Shown: positions 52,949 to 62,789 of the stretch, one piece after another
How positions within the stretch are numbered: the stretch's first letter is position 1
Layout: each line of letters begins with the position of its first letter
Assembly: GCA_900470155.1 (NCBI GenBank)
Contig: UBZT01000003.1
Location: forward strand, 1 to 64,000
Origin: Hyphomicrobiales bacterium
GTDB lineage: Bacteria; Pseudomonadota; Alphaproteobacteria; Rhizobiales; Rhizobiaceae
DNA length: 64,000 nt
Reading direction: 5' to 3'
Program-made: the position numbers and the translations under genes
The notes under the pieces: model-generated
What the model was told of the DNA's origin: nothing
Seen by the model: the letters and a program-made list of their open reading frames with translations, nothing else
The model's database searches: none

Positions 52949-52976
52949 ACATGCACGTTCACGTCGTTGTGCATGT
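52949..52976. terminator. 8-bp hairpin between convergent genes
   Basis: acatgcac (52949-52956) and gtgcatgt (52969-52976) are perfect arms with a 12-nt loop between the stops of the cyclase and the histidine kinase genes. No T-run is present, so the terminator role is weakly supported. Confidence 0.35.
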
Positions 52977-52990
52977 AGAACCCAGCGCTG

Positions 52991-54262
52991 TCATCCAGCT
53001 TGAGGGGCTGGGAGCGTGATGGACACACGAAGACCGCCGGTGGGCCTATTTTCCGCCTTTGCACCGCCACCGTGCCATTCTGCGGCCCGCCGGGCGATGG
53101 CGAGACCCAAGCCGAAGCCAGAACGGCTTGTAACGGTCGAACTTTGCGAAAAGGGCTTAAATATCGCCTCCAATTCCGCGTCTGGCACACCCCGCCCGTT
53201 ATCCTCAATGGTGACAACCAGATGCCGGTCCACTACCTTCGACGCCACACGGACGGCGGTACCAGGCCCGGTGTGGGTGATGGCGTTACGGATGACATTC
53301 TCGAGCGCGCGGTAGACAAGCTCACCGTTGACCGAAGCCACAAAGCTGTCGACGCCCTCATAGTGCACACTTACACCACGCGCCTGCCCCTCGAAGCCGG
53401 CATCCTCAATGATCTCCCGGATAAGATCGACTACGTCGAGTTTCTGCCGCTCAAAGCGCGGGATATCGCGATCCGACAGTCGCGCCAACGTCAAGATCGC
53501 GCCGACCAGTTCGTCGAGGCGTTCGACCTCCCGGCCCATCCGCTCGATCATCGCCGCAAGCCGCACTGGGTTTTGCTGCAACACGCCGATGGCAGCCTGC
53601 AGCCGCGACAGCGGCGAGCGCAATTCGTGCGATACGTCATGGAACAGCTGCTGTTGAGCTATCTGGAGTTCCTGGAGCCTTGCTGCGGTGACGTCCAAGT
53701 CGTGCGCCAACGAGGTGAACTCGTCGAGTTTTGCGCCGATCGTGTGGGCTATGCGCACGTCGAGCTCGCCCTTGGCAAGCGCACGGAGCCCGTAGCGCAG
53801 TTGCTCAACAGGGGCGATAAAGTAGCGAGCCAGCCAGTAGGCCGCGGCAGCGGCAGCGAGTAGGGCCGCAAGCCATGGAACCGCCCGCGGCCAGGTCTTC
53901 GCCATCATGCTCGGGACCTGGCTTGCAATTTCCATCCTGTAGCATTCCCCGTCGTGCACCGCGTTTCGAATGAGTGCATTTCCATCTTTTACTGCGCAGT
54001 CGATCGCCGGGCCGATCGCGGTAATCGCGATGGGTATATCTCGCCCGGTCCGCCGCACCGCGGCCCCCAGCTTGGCTACCGCTTCTACGCCGTCGGCCTG
54101 TAGCACCTGCGCTGCGGTCTCAAGCGTCAAGGCCAGCTCGCGACTGGCGACCTCCTCTTCGAACGGTGACTGAAACAGCGTGCTGATCGCAAAGAGGATC
54201 GCGATCGAACCGGCCATCGCCAGCCAGACGACGGTAAAAAATCTCCAGAACAGGCGATGCAT
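52991..54262 (-). CDS. sensor histidine kinase with HAMP domain
   Basis: 423 residues. TM1 at about 8-30 and TM2 at about 125-150 enclose a periplasmic sensor of about 95 residues; then come HAMP, the phosphoacceptor helix FHDVSHELRSPLSRLQ and the ATPase motifs ENVIRNAITHT, DNGRGVP and GFGLGLAIARR. This is the CpxA/RstB-like kinase class. It starts 3 bases after the response regulator stop and probably controls the divergent efflux operon. Confidence 0.92.
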   Translation of the reverse strand: MHRLFWRFFTVVWLAMAGSIAILFAISTLFQSPFEEEVASRELALTLETAAQVLQADGVEAVAKLGAAVRRTGRDIPIAITAIGPAIDCAVKDGNALIRNAVHDGECYRMEIASQVPSMMAKTWPRAVPWLAALLAAAAAAYWLARYFIAPVEQLRYGLRALAKGELDVRIAHTIGAKLDEFTSLAHDLDVTAARLQELQIAQQQLFHDVSHELRSPLSRLQAAIGVLQQNPVRLAAMIERMGREVERLDELVGAILTLARLSDRDIPRFERQKLDVVDLIREIIEDAGFEGQARGVSVHYEGVDSFVASVNGELVYRALENVIRNAITHTGPGTAVRVASKVVDRHLVVTIEDNGRGVPDAELEAIFKPFSQSSTVTSRSGFGLGLAIARRAAEWHGGGAKAENRPTGGLRVSITLPAPQAG

Positions 54263-54265
54263 GGG

Positions 54266-54952
54266 CTAGCCCTCCAGCAATTGGTAGCCACGGCCACGAA
54301 CTGCCTGAATCCATGGCTGTCCATCGGAGCGCGTTCCGAGTTTCTGCCGAATGCTGCTGATATGGACGTCGATCCGACGATCGAACGCGGTCAGCGGCTT
54401 GCCGAAGGCGCGCAGCGATATTTCCTGCTTGGAGACGAGCTGTCCCGCAGAGCGGGCGAGCACTTCTAACAGGCAGAACTCGGTGCCTGTCAATTCCAGT
54501 GGAGCGGTCCGCCACTCGGCTCTTCGGGTCGACGGATGGAGGATCAGTTCTCCAGTCCTGATCTCGTCGACAATGCCGTCGCGCCCTGACCGGCCGGACC
54601 GGCGCAGGATAGCGCGGATGCGAGCCGACAGCTCGCCCGGCGAGCAGGGCTTCGACACGTAGTCGTCGGCGCCGAGATTGAGGCCGGCGATGCGGTCGAC
54701 ATCGTCTCCGCGGGCCGTCAGCATCAGCACCGGCACGTCACTCACCTGACGGATCTTGCGCAGCACCTCGATGCCGTTCATGCGTGGCATCATGATGTCC
54801 AGCACGATCAGGTCGGTCGAGGACGACATGGCCTCGGCCACGCCGACCCGACCGTCCACCGTTGTTTCGACCGCAAAACCTTCCTCAGCCAGATACTCGC
54901 CGAGAAGGTTGGTGAGCTCTGTGTCGTCATCGATCAAAAGTACCTTGGTCAT
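54266..54952 (-). CDS. OmpR-type response regulator of the efflux locus
   Basis: 228 residues: receiver (LIDDDTELTN, phosphorylatable Asp in LIVLDIMMPRMNG, Lys in YVSKPCSPGE) and a winged-helix output domain ending VRGRGYQLLE. Gene order regulator-kinase facing a NodT-MFP-RND operon suggests control of that operon through the direct repeats at 55024-55053. Confidence 0.93.
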   Translation of the reverse strand: MTKVLLIDDDTELTNLLGEYLAEEGFAVETTVDGRVGVAEAMSSSTDLIVLDIMMPRMNGIEVLRKIRQVSDVPVLMLTARGDDVDRIAGLNLGADDYVSKPCSPGELSARIRAILRRSGRSGRDGIVDEIRTGELILHPSTRRAEWRTAPLELTGTEFCLLEVLARSAGQLVSKQEISLRAFGKPLTAFDRRIDVHISSIRQKLGTRSDGQPWIQAVRGRGYQLLEG

Positions 54953-55023
54953 GCTCGCCCTCGCTTCTCCGATGACGTCAGCTTTACGACCTTGGGGCTG
55001 CGAAGACAGCAGTTTTACCTAAC

Positions 55024-55053
55024 TTAACACGGTCTTGACCGACATTAACACGG
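55024..55053. promoter_or_regulatory. direct repeats, candidate response-regulator site
   Basis: ttaacacgg occurs at 55024-55032 and 55045-55053, 21 bp apart, two helical turns. This is the arrangement bound by OmpR-type dimers. It lies between the divergent regulator and efflux genes, just before a TATAGT -10-like box (55061-55066). Confidence 0.55.
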
Positions 55054-55097
55054 CGATCCCTATAGTGCGGCCTCCACTTAAAGGCAGCCCTGATTTG

Positions 55098-56522
55098 ATG
55101 CGCACCCTCCTACATTCCTTCCTACCGGTCTTGGCCGCCGTGGCCTTGCTCACGGGCTGCACGAGCCTCGGCGGCTTGAAGCCGCTGGCGCCGACGGTTG
55201 CCTCCTCCTGGCATGCGACCTTGCCGCATGGCGGTCGTTCGAGCGATCTCCTGGCCTGGTGGGCAAGTTTCAAGGATCCGTCGCTGGAGGCATTGTTGCA
55301 GATGGCAGACCGGGAAAATCCGACCCTCCAGGAGGCTGTTGCCAATATAGACAAGGCCCGCGCGACCCTGGACAGCACCAGGTCAGGGCTTTTCCCGTCC
55401 CTCGACGGTTCTGCGTCGGCAAGCCGCGAGGGGAACCGTGGCGACGACGACAACACGCTGACGGCCGGGACGACAAAGAGCGGTGGACTGGATGCCAGTT
55501 GGGAACTCGATCTGTTCGGAAAGACCAATAAGGAGGTCGATGCCGCGGCATCCCGAGCCGAGGGCGAGGTCTGGTCGTGGCACGACGCCCGCGTTTCGAT
55601 TGCCGCCGAAGTCGGTGACGATTATGTCCAGTACCGTGCCTGCCGCGAGCTGGAGCGACTTTACCGGGACGAACTTGCCTCGCAACGGGAAACCATCCGC
55701 GCCACGGAACGATCGGCGCAGTCCGGATTCACCTCGATGAGCGACCTCGCGCTGACGCGGGCGAGTGCTGCAGCTTCTTCGTCGAGCCTGACTGCCCAGC
55801 GCGGCGAGTGCGAAATCCTCGTCAAATCGCTAGTCCAGTTGACTGGCGGTGACGAACCGGCGGTACGGCGGCTGCTCGATCAGGGCAGAGGTCGGATTCC
55901 CCAGCCATCCGCCGTGCGCATCACGTCCGTTCCAGCCGAGGTGCTGCGGCAAAGACCCGATGTCAACGCGCTGGAAGCCGAAGTCGCCGCGGCGATCTCT
56001 GACGTCGGGGCAGCGAAGGCCGACCTTTACCCCAGTCTGAGCCTCAGCGGCTCAATTTCGATTAGCCAATCCACTGTGACCGGCCGGGCAGTGCCCTGGT
56101 CCTTCGGCCCGGCGCTGTCTGTGCCGCTGCTTGACGGCGGCTCACGACGGGCGGCGGTCCGCAGTGCCGTCGCCGACTACGACATCGCGGTTGCCAGCTA
56201 CAAGTCCGGTGTTCTCGGTGCCGTTGCCGAGGTCGAGACGGCCCTCGTGCGGGTCGATACGGCATTGCGGCGAATTTCCGACGCGCGGAGTGCGGCCGAC
56301 AACTATCAGCGTTATTTCCAGGCGGTCGACAAGAACTGGACATCCGGCGGTGTCAACATCCTCGATCGCGAAGAAGCTCGCCGTTCGGCACAGTCGGCGG
56401 CCATCACCCTTATCGAAATCAGGCGCGATGCCGTCCAGTACTGGATCTCCCTCTACAAGGCGCTCGGCGGCGGCTGGTCCGCTCCGACCGGCGCCATGGC
56501 CTCTGCACAAGGAATGAACTGA
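55098..56522 (+). CDS. outer-membrane efflux lipoprotein, NodT/OprM family
   Basis: 474 residues. Lipoprotein signal with lipobox LTGC (MRTLLHSFLPVLAAVALLTG then Cys21), and two OEP repeats (for example NPTLQEAVANIDKARATLDS and the RPDVNALEAEVAAAISDVG half). It forms the outer-membrane channel of the tripartite pump encoded by the next two genes. The ATG at 55098 begins the lipoprotein signal. Its stop overlaps the adaptor start as ATGA. Confidence 0.92.
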   Translation: MRTLLHSFLPVLAAVALLTGCTSLGGLKPLAPTVASSWHATLPHGGRSSDLLAWWASFKDPSLEALLQMADRENPTLQEAVANIDKARATLDSTRSGLFPSLDGSASASREGNRGDDDNTLTAGTTKSGGLDASWELDLFGKTNKEVDAAASRAEGEVWSWHDARVSIAAEVGDDYVQYRACRELERLYRDELASQRETIRATERSAQSGFTSMSDLALTRASAAASSSSLTAQRGECEILVKSLVQLTGGDEPAVRRLLDQGRGRIPQPSAVRITSVPAEVLRQRPDVNALEAEVAAAISDVGAAKADLYPSLSLSGSISISQSTVTGRAVPWSFGPALSVPLLDGGSRRAAVRSAVADYDIAVASYKSGVLGAVAEVETALVRVDTALRRISDARSAADNYQRYFQAVDKNWTSGGVNILDREEARRSAQSAAITLIEIRRDAVQYWISLYKALGGGWSAPTGAMASAQGMN

Positions 56523-57652
56523 TGCGCGAAAAAAACCGCACTTTGACAATGATGGCGCTCGCCGGTATCGCCTGTCTTGCCTTCAATCCTGTCGTCCCGG
56601 CTCGGGCCGCGACGCAGGCAGCGACCGGTGCGGCCGCACTCACCGTCAGCGTAGCGAAGCCGGAGGTCTCGCAGTGGCCGGTGCTCATCCCCGCAAGCGG
56701 TCGGCTTGCCGCTTGGCATGAGGCATTGATCGCCGCCGAAGTCGGCGGATTGCGGATCATCGACGTCAAGGCGGATGTCGGGACAGAAGTGAAAAAGGGC
56801 GACCTGCTGGTGCAGTTTGGCGCTGAAACCGCTCAGGCGGAACTCGAACAACAGCAAGCGAGCGTCGAACAGGCCAAAGCCGACCTCGATCAGGCGATTG
56901 CCAACGCCGATCGAGCCCGCGGGCTGACCGGCTCCGGGGCAATCTCCAGCCAGCAGACGACGGAATATCTGATCACCGAGCGCAAGTCGAAGGCGGCGCT
57001 TGCGTCGTCGCAGGCTGCGCTCACATCGGCACAACTTACCCTTGACCGCACCAAGGTCTATGCGATCGACGACGGCGTGATCTCCGAACGGTCCGCATCG
57101 CTTGGCAAGGTGGTCACGGCCGGCGACGAGTTGTTCAAGCTGATCCGCCGAAACAGGATCGAATGGCAGGCAGAGCTGCCGGTCAAGCGGCTGGCCGATG
57201 TCAAGGAGGGCACGAAAGCGGTTGTCCCGACGCCTCTCGGCAATGTGCGCGGTGCGGTGAGGCTTGTGTCGCCGACGACATCGACCGTCAATGGTCGGGT
57301 GACGGTCTATGTCGCGCTCAATCCCGCTGCTGGCATGCCGCAGCCCAAGACCGGCATTCTTGTCAGCGGCAATTTCGAATTCGACCCCACCGATGCGCTG
57401 ACGGTTCCGGCAACTGCCGTCACCTTGAGGGACGGGTTTTCCTACGTGTTCGTCCTCAATACGAAAGACCAGCCGACCGTGACGCGCAAGCGGGTCGAAA
57501 CCGGCCGGCGGCAGAACGACCGGGTCGAGATCTTGTCCGGGGTCGAAAAAAACGAGGACGTCGTGATTTCCGGCGGCGCATTTCTCGCGGATGGTTCGGT
57601 CGTGCGGGTCGCCGACGGCGTCGAGGCGTTCGGCGCGGAGGCGACGAAATGA
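56522..57652 (+). CDS. RND efflux periplasmic adaptor
   Basis: 376 residues with a Sec signal peptide (cleavage near ARA-AT, residue 35), a lipoyl-like half motif (VGGLRIIDVKADVGTEVKKG), a coiled-coil hairpin (about 100-165) and beta-barrel and membrane-proximal domains. It bridges the NodT channel and the RND pump. It overlaps both neighbours by 4 bp, so the three are one operon. Confidence 0.92.
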   Translation: MREKNRTLTMMALAGIACLAFNPVVPARAATQAATGAAALTVSVAKPEVSQWPVLIPASGRLAAWHEALIAAEVGGLRIIDVKADVGTEVKKGDLLVQFGAETAQAELEQQQASVEQAKADLDQAIANADRARGLTGSGAISSQQTTEYLITERKSKAALASSQAALTSAQLTLDRTKVYAIDDGVISERSASLGKVVTAGDELFKLIRRNRIEWQAELPVKRLADVKEGTKAVVPTPLGNVRGAVRLVSPTTSTVNGRVTVYVALNPAAGMPQPKTGILVSGNFEFDPTDALTVPATAVTLRDGFSYVFVLNTKDQPTVTRKRVETGRRQNDRVEILSGVEKNEDVVISGGAFLADGSVVRVADGVEAFGAEATK

Positions 57653-60600
57653 ATTTCTCCTCCTGGTCCATCCGCAACCCCGTTCCGCCGATCCTGTTGT
57701 TCGTCCTGATGACGGCCTGCGGTCTGTGGGCGTTCAACCGTCTCGACATTCAGAATTTCCCCGACATGGATCTGCCGACGATCGAGATCAGTGCTTCGCT
57801 CGACGGGGCGGCAGCCTCTCAGCTCGAAACCGAGGTGGCACGCAAGATCGAGGACGAGTTGACGGGCCTCACGCAGCTCGATTCGGTCACGACGACGATC
57901 ACCGACGGTTCGGTCAGCATCTCCGTTGCCTTCGAGGTCGGAAAGGATACGCAGGAAGCCCTGGACGAGGTGAAGAGCGCTGTCGACCAGGCGCAGGACG
58001 ACCTCCCGGAAGAGATGAACGCCCCAACCGTTTCGAAACAGTCGCTGAACGCTTCGCCACTGATTACCTATGTGGTGCGCTCCGACAAGCTGGACGATGC
58101 GGAACTGTCGTGGTTCATCGACAACGACATGTCCCGCGCCCTGACGGCGGTTGAAGGTGTCGGCGAAGTCGGGCGCCTGGGCGGCATCGACCGGGAAGTT
58201 CGGGTCGAGCTGAACGCAAATCTGCTCGACGGCCTCGGATTGACCGCGAACGACGTCAACGGGCAGCTTGAGGCGGTGCAGTCCGATCTGTCGGGTGGCA
58301 AGGGGCGCATCGGCGGCGAAAGCCAATCCGTCCGCACCCTGGCGGCGGCCAACAGCGTCGAGCAGGTCAGCGCAACGCCGATACCGCTTCCGGCCGGAAG
58401 CTGGGTCCGGCTGGACGAACTGGGCACCGTTATCGATTCACACAGCGACCTCAGCTCGCTCGCCTATATCAACGGCAAACCGGTGATCGCCGCCCAGATC
58501 AAGCGCTCCAAGGGCTATTCGGACGTTGCTGTCACCGACAATATCCGTGAAGCGATGAAGGTGTTTGCCGCAGCCCATCCGCTCGTGGTCGTCGAGGAAG
58601 CCTACAACACGATCGTCCCGATCGAGCAGAATTACGAATCGTCGATGCATATGATCTACGAGGGCGCGCTGATCGCCGTCTTCGTGGTCTGGCTGTTCCT
58701 GCGTGACTGGCGGGCAACGCTACTGGCCGCCGTGGCCTTGCCGCTGTCGATCATCCCGACCTTTCTCGTTATGTATCTGCTCGACTATACGTTGAATACG
58801 ATCACGCTTCTGGCGCTGTCGCTGGTGGTCGGAATTCTCGTCGACGATGCGATCGTCGAGATCGAAAACATCGAGCGACACCTCAATATGGGCAAGGATC
58901 CTTTCGAGGCGGCCATGGAAGCGGCCGACGAAATCGGATTGGCGGTGATCGCGACCACGTTCACATTGGTCGCCGTGTTTCTGCCGACGGCGTTCATGGG
59001 AGGCATTCCCGGTATCATCTTCAAGCAGTTTGGTATCACAGCCTCGGTCGCCGTTCTTGCCTCTCTGCTGGTCGCGCGCTTGGTGACGCCCATGATGGCG
59101 GCCTACTTGATGAAGGCGAGGGGCAAAACCCACGAAGAGGACGGTCGCTTGATGCGGTCCTACCTTTGGGCCGTCAAAGGCGCGCTGCGCCGCCGCTGGA
59201 TACCGGTGCTCGGGACCGTCGGATTTCTGGCTTTCACGGTCCTGCTTCTGAGCCATCTTTCGACCGGGTTCTTTCCGGCATCCGATGACAGCCAGACTCA
59301 GGTTTCGATCACGACTCCGCCAGGTTCGACGATCGAGCGCACCGATGCCGCTGCGCGAAAGGCAGCCGCCATCGTTGCCGGTGTGGACCATGTCACTTCT
59401 GTTTTCCAGGCCACGGGCTCTGCCTCCACCGGTGGCATGAACAGCACTTCGGCTTCCAGCACCAACAGTGCCACGATCGTCGTCAATCTTACGCCGATTG
59501 ATGACCGCGATGTGAAGCAGGCACAGATCGAGTCGGATATGCGCAAGGCACTTGAAACCCTGCCTGGCACTCGTATCGAGATCGGTTCGGGCGGCAATGG
59601 CACCCAGCTTACGCTGACCTTGGCGGGCGACGATTCCACGCTCCTGGAACAAGCGGCGACGCGGCTCGAGGCCGATCTGCGCACGCTGCCCGGTATCGGC
59701 AACGTCACGTCGTCGGCGGCGATGCAGTCGCCCGAAATCACCATCAAGCCGGATCTGGTGGAAGCCGCATCTTTGGGCGTAACGTCCAAGGCAATCGCCG
59801 AGGCAATCCGGGTGGCGACGGCGGGCGCGTATGATGCCGCCCTGTCACAGCTCAATCTGCCTGAACGCCAGGTCCCCATCCGGGTCATGCTCGATACCGC
59901 CAGCCGGCAGTCGCTGGATGCGATCTCGCTCATTCCCGTCGAGGGCAAGGACGGCAATGTGGCACTGGGTGCCATAGCCGACATATCGATCGGATCAAGC
60001 CCAAGCCAGATCGATAGGCTCGATCGCTTGCGCAACGTTTCAATAACCGTCGAACTGAACGGCCGGTCCCTGTCAGAGGTGACGAACGAGGCAGCGCAGC
60101 TGGCCAGCTACAAAAACCTGCCGCAGGGCGTTAAATTCATCGAGCAGGGTGAACTCAAGCGCCAGAGCGAACTGTTCAGCAGCTTCGGGACGGCAATGGC
60201 GATCGGAATTTTCTGCGTCTATGCCGTGCTGGTCCTTCTTTTCCATGATTTCCTGCAGCCGGTCACCATTTTGATGGCCTTGCCGCTGGCGCTGGGTGGC
60301 GCGATGTTGCCGCTCGTGCTGACGGGCACCAGCTTCTCGATGCCGGCGGTGATCGGACTGCTGCTTTTGATGGGCATCGTCTCGAAAAACTCGATCCTGC
60401 TGGTCGAATACGCGATCGAGGCACGCCGTGCCGGGATGTCGCGCTATGACGCGCTCGTCGATGCCTGCCACAAGCGGGCACGCCCCATCGTCATGACGAC
60501 CATCGCCATGGCTGGCGGCATGTTGCCTGCCGCGCTCAGCCTCGTCTCGGGTGACTCCAGCTTCCGCCAGCCCATGGGCATCGTCGTCATCGGTGGACTG

Positions 60601-60693
60601 ATTACCTCGACCTTCTTGAGTCTTCTGGTCATCCCAGTCGTATTCACCTTTCTAGATGACGTGCTGGTTTGGCTGAAAGCGCGGTTTACCTGA
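57649..60693 (+). CDS. RND family efflux permease (HAE1-like)
   Basis: 1014 residues beginning MNFSSWSIRNPVPPILLFVL. Twelve expected membrane helices, two large periplasmic loops and the acidic proton pair in GILVDDAIVEIENIERH (TM4). Drug, solvent or metabolite export driven by protons. The frame is open for about 160 codons before the true start, but there it only shadows the adaptor gene. The regulation is probably by the adjacent two-component system. Confidence 0.94.
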   Translation: MNFSSWSIRNPVPPILLFVLMTACGLWAFNRLDIQNFPDMDLPTIEISASLDGAAASQLETEVARKIEDELTGLTQLDSVTTTITDGSVSISVAFEVGKDTQEALDEVKSAVDQAQDDLPEEMNAPTVSKQSLNASPLITYVVRSDKLDDAELSWFIDNDMSRALTAVEGVGEVGRLGGIDREVRVELNANLLDGLGLTANDVNGQLEAVQSDLSGGKGRIGGESQSVRTLAAANSVEQVSATPIPLPAGSWVRLDELGTVIDSHSDLSSLAYINGKPVIAAQIKRSKGYSDVAVTDNIREAMKVFAAAHPLVVVEEAYNTIVPIEQNYESSMHMIYEGALIAVFVVWLFLRDWRATLLAAVALPLSIIPTFLVMYLLDYTLNTITLLALSLVVGILVDDAIVEIENIERHLNMGKDPFEAAMEAADEIGLAVIATTFTLVAVFLPTAFMGGIPGIIFKQFGITASVAVLASLLVARLVTPMMAAYLMKARGKTHEEDGRLMRSYLWAVKGALRRRWIPVLGTVGFLAFTVLLLSHLSTGFFPASDDSQTQVSITTPPGSTIERTDAAARKAAAIVAGVDHVTSVFQATGSASTGGMNSTSASSTNSATIVVNLTPIDDRDVKQAQIESDMRKALETLPGTRIEIGSGGNGTQLTLTLAGDDSTLLEQAATRLEADLRTLPGIGNVTSSAAMQSPEITIKPDLVEAASLGVTSKAIAEAIRVATAGAYDAALSQLNLPERQVPIRVMLDTASRQSLDAISLIPVEGKDGNVALGAIADISIGSSPSQIDRLDRLRNVSITVELNGRSLSEVTNEAAQLASYKNLPQGVKFIEQGELKRQSELFSSFGTAMAIGIFCVYAVLVLLFHDFLQPVTILMALPLALGGAMLPLVLTGTSFSMPAVIGLLLLMGIVSKNSILLVEYAIEARRAGMSRYDALVDACHKRARPIVMTTIAMAGGMLPAALSLVSGDSSFRQPMGIVVIGGLITSTFLSLLVIPVVFTFLDDVLVWLKARFT

Positions 60694-60947
60694 CAAAGGG
60701 GGAAACGCAACAAGCGGTGGAACAGCATCAGCCGAAGGTTTCATCCTGAAAAGAGCGATGGGGGAGCTGTAGCCGGATAATCTGGCACGTCTGCGCCTAG
60801 AATTGCCAGGCGACTGCCGAACAGATATCGCTGCGGCGCAATAGAGGTCCCGCAGGACCGAGAACAACCCGCTTGATGATTGACGGCCGTTTTCGGCCTC
60901 TGGCGCCGGAGGATCCTCAGATTGTCTGCGTTCATGCGCATAGTGGA
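60694..60947. other. intergenic region, nothing recognised
   Basis: About 250 bases between the RND pump and the convergent DUF1761 gene. I see no gene, T-run terminator or repeat. Confidence 0.4.
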
Positions 60948-61367
60948 CTACTGCAACAGGAACAGCACGGCGCTCGTGACCAAACTGTTGACCAGGAAAT
61001 AGGGCCCGTTCACCATTGTGTAGGTGAACGGCCTGGGGAAATTGGGATTGATCGCGATCGTCATACACATCGCCAGGAGATAACCGACGCCGACCACCAA
61101 CCCGAGCGACAGGGCATCGGCAAGGTAGACAACGCCGATCATCCGCATGATCGCGGCCGTCGTGACGATCATAACGATATTGCAGACGAAGGGGCCAAGG
61201 ATGGTCAGCATGTCCAGTTTGGCGGCCGGCATGGTCTCATGTCCCAGCGCGACTGCGTAATATTTGGGTACAAGGGCGCCAAAATATACGCCTCCGAATA
61301 AGAAGCCGAACGTGGAGGCCGCAAGAACGCCCCATGGGCTGATCTGGGCAAATGCGCTGAAAACCAT
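60948..61367 (-). CDS. DUF1761 family membrane protein
   Basis: 139 residues with four expected membrane helices and the family start (WGVLAASTFGFLFGGVYFG). The function of DUF1761 proteins is unknown. It is divergent from a WYL-domain regulator 104 bases away, which is its likely controller. Confidence 0.8.
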   Translation of the reverse strand: MVFSAFAQISPWGVLAASTFGFLFGGVYFGALVPKYYAVALGHETMPAAKLDMLTILGPFVCNIVMIVTTAAIMRMIGVVYLADALSLGLVVGVGYLLAMCMTIAINPNFPRPFTYTMVNGPYFLVNSLVTSAVLFLLQ

Positions 61368-61471
61368 GGTTTACTCTCTTTCAAAATATCGTCGCAGGAC
61401 GCTCAATGGCTGTGTGAAATCGATGAACCGGGTATAGATGCCCCCAACTGACACTTCACGGCAGTAGGACG

Positions 61472-62203
61472 ATGAGCGGACCCGATAGATTACTGCGCCT
61501 CCTTCAGCTGATGCGCGTCATGGCGCCGCCCATCACGGCGGAACGCCTGGCGGTCGAACGCGGCGTGTCCATACGATCGATATACCGCGATATCGACTTG
61601 TTACGGCTGTCGGGCGCCCGAATTGAGGGCGAACGCGGCTATGGCTATCGATTGATCGAGGACTATGCTCTGCCGCCGCAAACATTCGATCGTCTGGAAA
61701 TCGAGGCGATTACTGTGGGACTGGGCGAAGTGCGACAGATGGGCGACCCGGACTTGGCGCGTGCTGCCGAATCTGTGCTCGCCAAGGTCGCCGCAACCTT
61801 GCCGGACGATCGCGAGCAGCAATTGCTGCATTCGATATCCCATGTCTATCGGCCAAGGGGTCGCTATGGCTCGCATCCGCATCTTCAACCGATACGGCAG
61901 GCCTGCTGGGAGGAACAGGAGATTGAAATCGGCTATCGTGATGAAGCGGGCACCGCCAGCCGGCGCGTCATTCGCCCGCTTGCCATCATGTACAGCGATC
62001 ACGTCCTGACGGTTCTGGCCTGGTGTTGCCTGCGTGATGACTTTCGGATGTTCAGGGTCGACCGGGTCGAGAGCGTTTCATGCAACGGAGCCAGTTTTCG
62101 TCCCCGGCGGGTGAGTTTATTGCGGGATTACCTTGCAAAGCTCAGTGCCAAGGAGAATGAAAAAGCGGCAGTTTTTGGAGAGGTCTCCGCCAATAATCCT
62201 TGA
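61472..62203 (+). CDS. HTH/WYL-domain transcriptional regulator (YafY-like)
   Basis: 243 residues. N-terminal HTH_11 (RLLRLLQLMRVMAPPITAER, SIRSIYRDIDLLR) and a WYL domain (about residues 135-210, with IEIGYRDEAG and VIRPLAIMYSDHVLTVLAWC). WYL proteins sense nucleotides or other ligands and occur near stress or defence genes. Divergent from the DUF1761 gene. A hairpin follows its stop. Confidence 0.88.
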   Translation: MSGPDRLLRLLQLMRVMAPPITAERLAVERGVSIRSIYRDIDLLRLSGARIEGERGYGYRLIEDYALPPQTFDRLEIEAITVGLGEVRQMGDPDLARAAESVLAKVAATLPDDREQQLLHSISHVYRPRGRYGSHPHLQPIRQACWEEQEIEIGYRDEAGTASRRVIRPLAIMYSDHVLTVLAWCCLRDDFRMFRVDRVESVSCNGASFRPRRVSLLRDYLAKLSAKENEKAAVFGEVSANNP

Positions 62204-62214
62204 AGCAAAGGGGG

Positions 62215-62255
62215 TAAAGCCGGTCATCCACATCTCCTGAATCTCACCGGCTTTA
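62215..62255 (+). terminator. 10-bp perfect hairpin after the WYL regulator
   Basis: taaagccggt (62215-62224) and accggcttta (62246-62255) flank a 21-nt loop, 11 bases after the stop. No clear T-run. Confidence 0.45.
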
Positions 62256-62315
62256 TGGCAGCTACGTCATCCTGAACATCCTGAACATCCAGGACTGGAG
62301 GGGGCAATCTTGGTC

Positions 62316-62470
62316 TCAAACCAGCGCGGAGTGCTCACGCCGTCCGTCCGCTACTCGGACGATCTCAAGGGTAAGAATAAGGTCGCATCGGCGTCGGGCC
62401 TTGTCTCATAGAGGATGACATAGGCCGCTTCGACCAACATCCGAGCGGTTCGGCAGGAGTTGTCAGCTAA
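62316..62470 (-). pseudogene. decayed ParE/RelE-type toxin C-terminus
   Basis: The minus strand reads RMLVEAAYVILYETRPDADA and, after a one-base shift, LEIVRVADGRREHSALV and a stop. This is the ending of ParE-family plasmid-stabilisation toxins (a VILYET strand followed by VEIVRVxDGRRD). The N-terminal half and the antitoxin are absent. Confidence 0.5.
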
Positions 62471-62575
62471 ACCCGCTGCCGATCAGTGGGTGAACTGATG
62501 GGTTGGATGCCCCCTTCCGCCGGCGTCGGTATGATGCCTGCTTCGCGCCGTGGTGCCGCTTATGGAGGGAGGGAG

Positions 62576-62660
62576 ATGACACAGGTACATATCCTTGCGA
62601 TCGACCTCGCGAAGCGGAGCTTCCAAGTCTGTGGAACGAATCGCGGCGGGGCGTGTGGGG
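62576..62660 (+). pseudogene. IS110 family transposase, N-terminal fragment
   Basis: The reading MTQVHILAIDLAKRSFQVCG after GGAGGGAG is the start of IS110-type DEDD transposases, with the first catalytic Asp in IDLAK. Homology is lost after about 26 codons. Confidence 0.65.
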
Positions 62661-62789
62661 ATGCTCACGCAACTACTGAAACGTGTAAATTCTCCCAATC
62701 GGAGTATTTGATGTTGAGCTCCTCGCCTTACTAGTCGCGGAGCTTTTTGCGTTTTATCTGATCTGCGTTCTCTGGGTGCTGACCTGATT
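62661..62789. other. non-coding debris
   Basis: Between the IS110 and ardC fragments; nothing recognised. Confidence 0.3.

Noticed and set aside
57163..57648. 160-codon N-terminal extension of the second RND pump
   Set aside because: The extension overlaps the adaptor gene in another frame and is Arg/Gly-rich with no domain. The pump start at 57649 shares ATGA with the adaptor stop and gives the normal RND N-terminus.
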